64,000 bases of DNA from NCBI GenBank assembly GCA_023212695.1, contig JALCCG010000008.1, positions 124,001 through 188,000 on the forward strand, written 5' to 3'. Of this stretch, positions 60,548-64,000 are shown in pieces; the stretch's first letter is position 1; each line of letters begins with the position of its first letter. Made by a program: the position numbers and the translations under genes. Below the pieces are notes generated by a model. It did no database searches and was not told the origin of the DNA. It saw only the letters and a program-made list of their open reading frames with translations. The DNA comes from Sporisorium sorghi. Its lineage: Eukaryota; Basidiomycota; Ustilaginomycetes; Ustilaginales; Ustilaginaceae.

Positions 60548-60583
60548 AAAACCTTCCCCGGCCGCTGTCGGGGGAGGTTTTTT
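60548..60583 (+). terminator. terminator after the DUF3243 gene
   Basis: AAACC-TTCCCC pairs with GGGGGAGGTTT around a GC-rich loop, then six T residues. Confidence 0.85.
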
Positions 60584-60733
60584 GGTTCGGAACAACGGCA
60601 TGAAACCATAAACATAATTTATGGGAGGCAGGGCCTTGTTTCATTTTCGTTACATATTGTTTTCTCCGGTAGTCTTCATTAGGGCTCAAGCTGGTAACAA
60701 ACAACAATAGAATATGAGGAGGGAGTTGCCTGA

Positions 60734-61984
60734 ATGTCTCTGGTGATTCATGAGCAGAGAAAACCCCAAATGCAGCCCTTTTATTGGGTGATTACCTTCG
60801 AAATGCACGTGCTGGGGCTGCTCCTTAGCTTGGTGCTAACGATGGGACCCTTGATTCTGCTGTACCTCTGGAACCATGTTTGGTCCTGGATAAGTCTAGC
60901 TGCCATACCTGCAGGCATCTTTATGGGAGCTAAGCTGTTTAGAAGCTTGAAGGGACATGTCTGGAACAACACACATCTGGATGAGTACTTGTTATATGAG
61001 GATCATGTGGAGTACGAGAGGTGGGACCCAGAGTCAAAAGATTCATTCAAGGGGAGCCTATGGCTCGGCGATGTGAAGGAAATATACTATGGAAGGTATA
61101 TTTTTTCATATAGTTATGCCTATAAGAAGAGCAAAATGAGCGAAACACTGCCTATGGCAGAACTGATGCCAGTCCTGTATCTCGTGGGTACAGGAGAGCA
61201 GGGGGACCGGACGGTGGCCATTCCTTTTACCGATCCGATGGATGCCAACCGCTGGCTGGAGGTCATAGGTCGGCGGGACCTTCCGATATATCTGACCTCG
61301 ATCATCGTACAGGATCTGGCAGATGAATCGGTTGCCGATGTGCTTCGCGAAGACGAGGATTTGGAACAGACCGCATTCGATGGCAATATAGAGCGGCAAT
61401 ATCGGCCTTATCTGGACCGTCTCTTGCAGGAGAGCGATGAGGAGCGGGAACTGACGGAAGAAGAACTGAATCAGCTGGAATACGAGATGAAGCTGTACCA
61501 ATACGAAGAGGCGCTTCAAAAGCGGAGATCGGCGTTTCGCGGAACGGGGCTGCTTGCCTGGCTGGTATTCCCTGTTCAGTTCGGCATCGCATTCTGGTTG
61601 ACCCGTGCGGCAGAGCAAGGTACCGTGGATCCGGAACAAATGCTGTACCCGATTCTTCTTCTTGGACTTTTCTCCATTCTGTTTTTTGTTCTGGTGAAAT
61701 GGATGCGCTGGCTGCAGATTCTCATCTTCCCGGGGGTCACGTTCATTACGTTTGTTTTTTTGGACTTCTCCGAAGTTGAAACCGACCCTTCTTACCAGAT
61801 GTCGAGCATGCTGCTTGCCATGACCATGCTGTCTCTGCCGGTGGTTACTCTTATCTATTTGGGTATACGGCATATGCGCAAAGGCCGTGACATCAAGAAC
61901 CTCCCGCCCATCCCAGAGCCCTGCCAGCCTGTGTACCAAACGAATGATGCAGGTGTCAGGCCAGAAAATCATCTGTCAACTTAA
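60734..61984 (+). CDS. hypothetical membrane protein with an internal YcxB-like segment
   Basis: The 416-residue protein has two N-terminal helices (residues ~22-70), a soluble middle part of about 200 residues with a PH-like look (EYLLYEDHVEYERWDPESKDSFKGSLWLGDVKEIYYG, then an acidic helix region LTEEELNQLEYEMKLYQYEEALQKR), and four C-terminal helices (~280-390). The segment from residue ~83 recalls bacterial PH/YcxB-type domains, but no family is claimed. AGGAGGGAG precedes the ATG. It converges with the minus-strand gene at 62015. Confidence 0.7.
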   Translation: MSLVIHEQRKPQMQPFYWVITFEMHVLGLLLSLVLTMGPLILLYLWNHVWSWISLAAIPAGIFMGAKLFRSLKGHVWNNTHLDEYLLYEDHVEYERWDPESKDSFKGSLWLGDVKEIYYGRYIFSYSYAYKKSKMSETLPMAELMPVLYLVGTGEQGDRTVAIPFTDPMDANRWLEVIGRRDLPIYLTSIIVQDLADESVADVLREDEDLEQTAFDGNIERQYRPYLDRLLQESDEERELTEEELNQLEYEMKLYQYEEALQKRRSAFRGTGLLAWLVFPVQFGIAFWLTRAAEQGTVDPEQMLYPILLLGLFSILFFVLVKWMRWLQILIFPGVTFITFVFLDFSEVETDPSYQMSSMLLAMTMLSLPVVTLIYLGIRHMRKGRDIKNLPPIPEPCQPVYQTNDAGVRPENHLST

Positions 61985-62014
61985 GCTTGATAATATAAAC
62001 GAAGAACGCAGCCC

Positions 62015-62551
62015 TCATACCTCGGGCTGCGCTTCATAATGGAATCGATACGTTGCCATGGGGTGGCTGGTGAACGTGGAATCCAGCTTTTTCTTCTCAC
62101 CCGGTTTCATTTTCACGCCTTCGTAGGTCTTGATAAATACCTCTTCATCCTCGCTGTCGTAGAGGTAAACCCGGATAAGACCACTGAATGTTCGAGTCGG
62201 ATGATAGTTGCCTGCATAGACCACGATATCGGCGTCATCCTCATTCTTATATGCACCGACATAAGCGATGACGTAATCCTGAGTCCCATGAAGCTGACCG
62301 TTTGCTTGTTTGTCCTCATACCGCTGATCCAGGCTTTGTATCATCGTTTCTTCCTTGTACAGGGATTCCTGGGTGATCAGGCCGATCGGGATCGTCAGCA
62401 TAAAGTAGAAGATGAGCGCTGAGAGCCCTGTGCTTCGCAGCACCTTCTTCTTGTCATATCCGCCCATGATCAGTCCGATAAATGCAATCAGGACCATGAG
62501 AAGGACGATGAGATGCCATGGAGATAAAAACATTTCGGGGTATAATTTCAT
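62015..62551 (-). CDS. hypothetical membrane protein
   Basis: ATG 62551 with GCGAGG upstream on the minus strand gives 178 residues; an upstream in-frame start at 62599 is less likely. Two hydrophobic helices (about residues 9-30 and 40-60) are followed by an extracytoplasmic domain of about 115 residues (DYVIAYVGAYKNEDDADIVVYAGNYHPTRTFSGLIRVYLYDSEDE), which is beta-rich in appearance. No homologue was recognised. A GCAGCCC/GGGCTGC hairpin at 62008-62030 overlaps its end. Confidence 0.7.
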   Translation of the reverse strand: MKLYPEMFLSPWHLIVLLMVLIAFIGLIMGGYDKKKVLRSTGLSALIFYFMLTIPIGLITQESLYKEETMIQSLDQRYEDKQANGQLHGTQDYVIAYVGAYKNEDDADIVVYAGNYHPTRTFSGLIRVYLYDSEDEEVFIKTYEGVKMKPGEKKKLDSTFTSHPMATYRFHYEAQPEV

Positions 62552-62880
62552 TGCTCTTGCCTCGCTTATGTATGTATATGATGGATACATAAGATCCAAC
62601 CCTCTCGGGTCATTACCCTGCTGGCCTGCTGTCTAAACATGCTTGTTTGTCATCAAGTATATGTCCGTTCATTATGGCAAAGCATGCAATGTAGGCTGCA
62701 GTTCATAGTACCATTCAATTCGATACAAAAGGATACACTTTATGCTCTTTATGGCCATATCAGAACCGGGATTTGGTTTGACGGCATTTATTCGGTATGA
62801 TGGAGGGAGACCACAAGGCTTCAGCGTCACGGCAGGAGTCTAATGTCCATTCAAAACAAAGCCGGGGAGGAGATCCAAAG

Positions 62881-63360
62881 ATGTCAGTTTATGAATATCA
62901 AGCAACAAACCCATCAGGCCAGGAAGTTTCACTCGATCAGTATTCAGGCAAGGTTCTGATTATAGCGAATACGGCAAGTCAATGTGGTCTTACGCCACAA
63001 TATGGCGAGCTTCAGCAGTTGTATGACCAGTACGGCCAGCAAGGGCTGCAGGTTCTTGGCTTCCCGTGCAATCAGTTTGGCGGACAGGAGCCGGGGACAA
63101 GTGAAGAGGCAGCATCGTTCTGTCAAATAAACTATGGTGTGAAATTTCCGGTTTTCGAGAAGATTGATGTGAACGGGGAAGGGGCGCATCCGTTGTTTCA
63201 ATATTTGAAATCGGAGCAGCCAGGACCGAATGAAGGCGGGGAGATCGCCTGGAATTTTACGAAGTTCCTGGTGGATCGTGAGGGTAACGTTGTTCAGCGG
63301 TTCGAACCGCGCGACACACCTGAATCGATGAAGAGTGCTATCGAATCACTGCTGGGTTAA
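62881..63360 (+). CDS. glutathione peroxidase family thiol peroxidase (BsaA-like)
   Basis: A 159-residue peroxidase of the GPx family with Cys in place of selenocysteine. Peroxidatic Cys35 lies in NTASQCGLTPQY, Cys63 in FPCNQFGGQEPG, and Cys81 in SFCQINYGVKFPVF at the position of the resolving Cys of thioredoxin-dependent members; the active-site Gln is in NQFGGQ and Trp-Asn in WNFTKF. It therefore likely reduces peroxides with thioredoxin. ATG 62881 has GGGGAGGAG before it; the longer frame upstream is not credible. A terminator follows. Confidence 0.93.
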   Translation: MSVYEYQATNPSGQEVSLDQYSGKVLIIANTASQCGLTPQYGELQQLYDQYGQQGLQVLGFPCNQFGGQEPGTSEEAASFCQINYGVKFPVFEKIDVNGEGAHPLFQYLKSEQPGPNEGGEIAWNFTKFLVDREGNVVQRFEPRDTPESMKSAIESLLG

Positions 63361-63382
63361 AGGCAGAATATATCGCTAATAT

Positions 63383-63440
63383 AACAGGGCTGTTTCCTAA
63401 CAGGGCGTATTTGTCCGCAGGAGAACAGTCCTGTTTTTTC
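63383..63440 (+). terminator. terminator after the peroxidase gene
   Basis: AACAGGGCTGTT (63383-63394) pairs with AACAGTCCTGTT (63424-63435) at 11 of 12 positions, then a T tract. Confidence 0.8.
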
Positions 63441-63456
63441 TTTTGGAACGAATATA

Positions 63457-64000
63457 TTAACTTGAGACTAACTCCTTCAGGGCATCCTCTATATGACGCT
63501 GGCCTTGAATCAGATCAAACGTGGTATTCTCCGTCTCCGGCAGTGAAAGACATAACACCGCGGCATGTGCAACATCATGACGGGATACGGGCCCGGCCTT
63601 CGGGAGATTGGAATCCGCTTCAACCGTTCCGGCAGGCTCATGATCCGTTAACTCTCCTGCCCGAATGATGGTGTGAGTTAGCGTACTCTCGGCAAGAATG
63701 ACTTCTGCCTTATGCTTAGCGAGCAGATATGGTTTCAGCTCAGGCAGGTTCCCCGGATTCTTGGTCTCCATACAGCTGATCATAATAAAGCGTGGGATCC
63801 CTTCAAGCACGCACTGCTCGATCAGCCGGACGGTGCCGATTTGATCGGTCTCCTGCGGATCCTCGGTGACCCCGGCCCCCACTGCACAAATAACGGCATC
63901 GACATCTTTCAGGCCCCCTGAATAAGTCTGAGCCAAATCGCCGACAATTCCTTCTGCACCTTCCTGCTCCATATTTCGCTTATGATCCTCATCCGGAATG
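63457..64000 (-). CDS. NAD(P)-binding atypical short-chain dehydrogenase (YhfK-like), cut by window end
   Basis: The frame stays open to the window edge, entering with IPDEDHKRNMEQEGAEG, so the N-terminal Rossmann GxxGxxG motif lies outside. The visible 180 residues match the YhfK/YwnB-type NAD(P)H-binding family: GLKDVDAVICAVGAG, IPRFIMISCMETKNPGN, KPYLLAKHKAEVILAES, THTIIRAGELTDHEPAGTV, and VSRHDVAHAAVLCLSLPETEN. In this group the catalytic Tyr position is often altered, and the substrate is unknown. It is convergent with the peroxidase gene. Confidence 0.85.
   Translation of the reverse strand, partial: IPDEDHKRNMEQEGAEGIVGDLAQTYSGGLKDVDAVICAVGAGVTEDPQETDQIGTVRLIEQCVLEGIPRFIMISCMETKNPGNLPELKPYLLAKHKAEVILAESTLTHTIIRAGELTDHEPAGTVEADSNLPKAGPVSRHDVAHAAVLCLSLPETENTTFDLIQGQRHIEDALKELVSS

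Noticed and set aside
1..64000. CRISPR arrays, tRNA/rRNA genes, insertion sequences, prophage, attachment sites
   Set aside because: No spaced direct repeats, cloverleaf or rRNA-like stretches, transposase or integrase motifs were found on either strand.

Overview
The window reads as a chromosome segment of a Gram-positive, endospore-forming, moderately GC-rich Firmicute, most likely Paenibacillus or a close relative. This is inferred from gene content: a GerA-type germinant receptor operon, PdaA (spore cortex), an LTA synthase, a cydABCD operon, a stalk-like copper-amine-oxidase-N domain protein, and frequent TTG/GTG starts behind strong AGGAGG sites. No rRNA, tRNA, insertion sequence, prophage or CRISPR array was seen. 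The window cuts a gene at each end: adenine deaminase on the left and a YhfK-like NAD(P)-binding protein on the right.

Layout. 1-6.7 kb: end of ade, then cydABCD (cytochrome bd oxidase and its CydDC exporter) behind Fnr/Rex-like palindromes. 6.8-13.8 kb: DUF2332 protein, a probably broken small gene, fumC, an unknown membrane protein, a stalk-like secreted protein (minus), and a secreted amidase with SLH-like repeats. 13.9-21 kb, all minus: an orphan PTS IIC-like fusion, a CNNM/CorC-type membrane protein, a small secreted protein, an LTA synthase and a cidAB/lrgAB pair. 21-29.9 kb, plus: a LysR regulator divergent from cidAB, a long catalase, IolW-like dehydrogenase, PdaA, a nuclease-helicase fusion, and an RsgA-type GTPase behind a consensus promoter, a tiny ORF and two terminators. 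30-36 kb: MarR plus a heterodimeric ABC exporter, a lipid kinase, a HELGH protein and a small membrane protein. 36.3-42.7 kb: FAD/Rieske oxidoreductase (minus), gerA/B/C-type operon and an aldo/keto reductase. 42.7-46.8 kb, minus: GGDEF protein, a VanS/VanR-like two-component pair and a D,D-carboxypeptidase. 47-49.9 kb: a Fur/PerR-type regulator, an overlapping atypical response regulator, and a KatA-type catalase, with a shared 17-bp operator-like element. 50-55.4 kb: HemD-like and ThuA-like proteins, then a YkoGH-like two-component system followed by two PepSY proteins. 55.6-64 kb: phasin-like/UbiB pair, membrane proteins, a DEAD-box helicase with an RGG tail, a DUF3243 protein, a glutathione peroxidase and the truncated YhfK-like gene.

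Themes. Respiration at low oxygen (cyd), peroxide defence (two catalases, a PerR-like regulator, a thiol peroxidase of the GPx family) and envelope maintenance (LTA synthase, carboxypeptidase, PdaA, two-component systems, cid/lrg) dominate. The least expected parts are the leader-like locus in front of rsgA (28360-28692), the PerR-like/atypical-regulator/katA block with its repeated TTTAGA-N5-TCTAAA element, and a motif shared by the two PepSY promoters. Start sites were chosen from ribosome binding sites and several differ from the longest open frame; functional calls rest on reading motifs, not on database searches.
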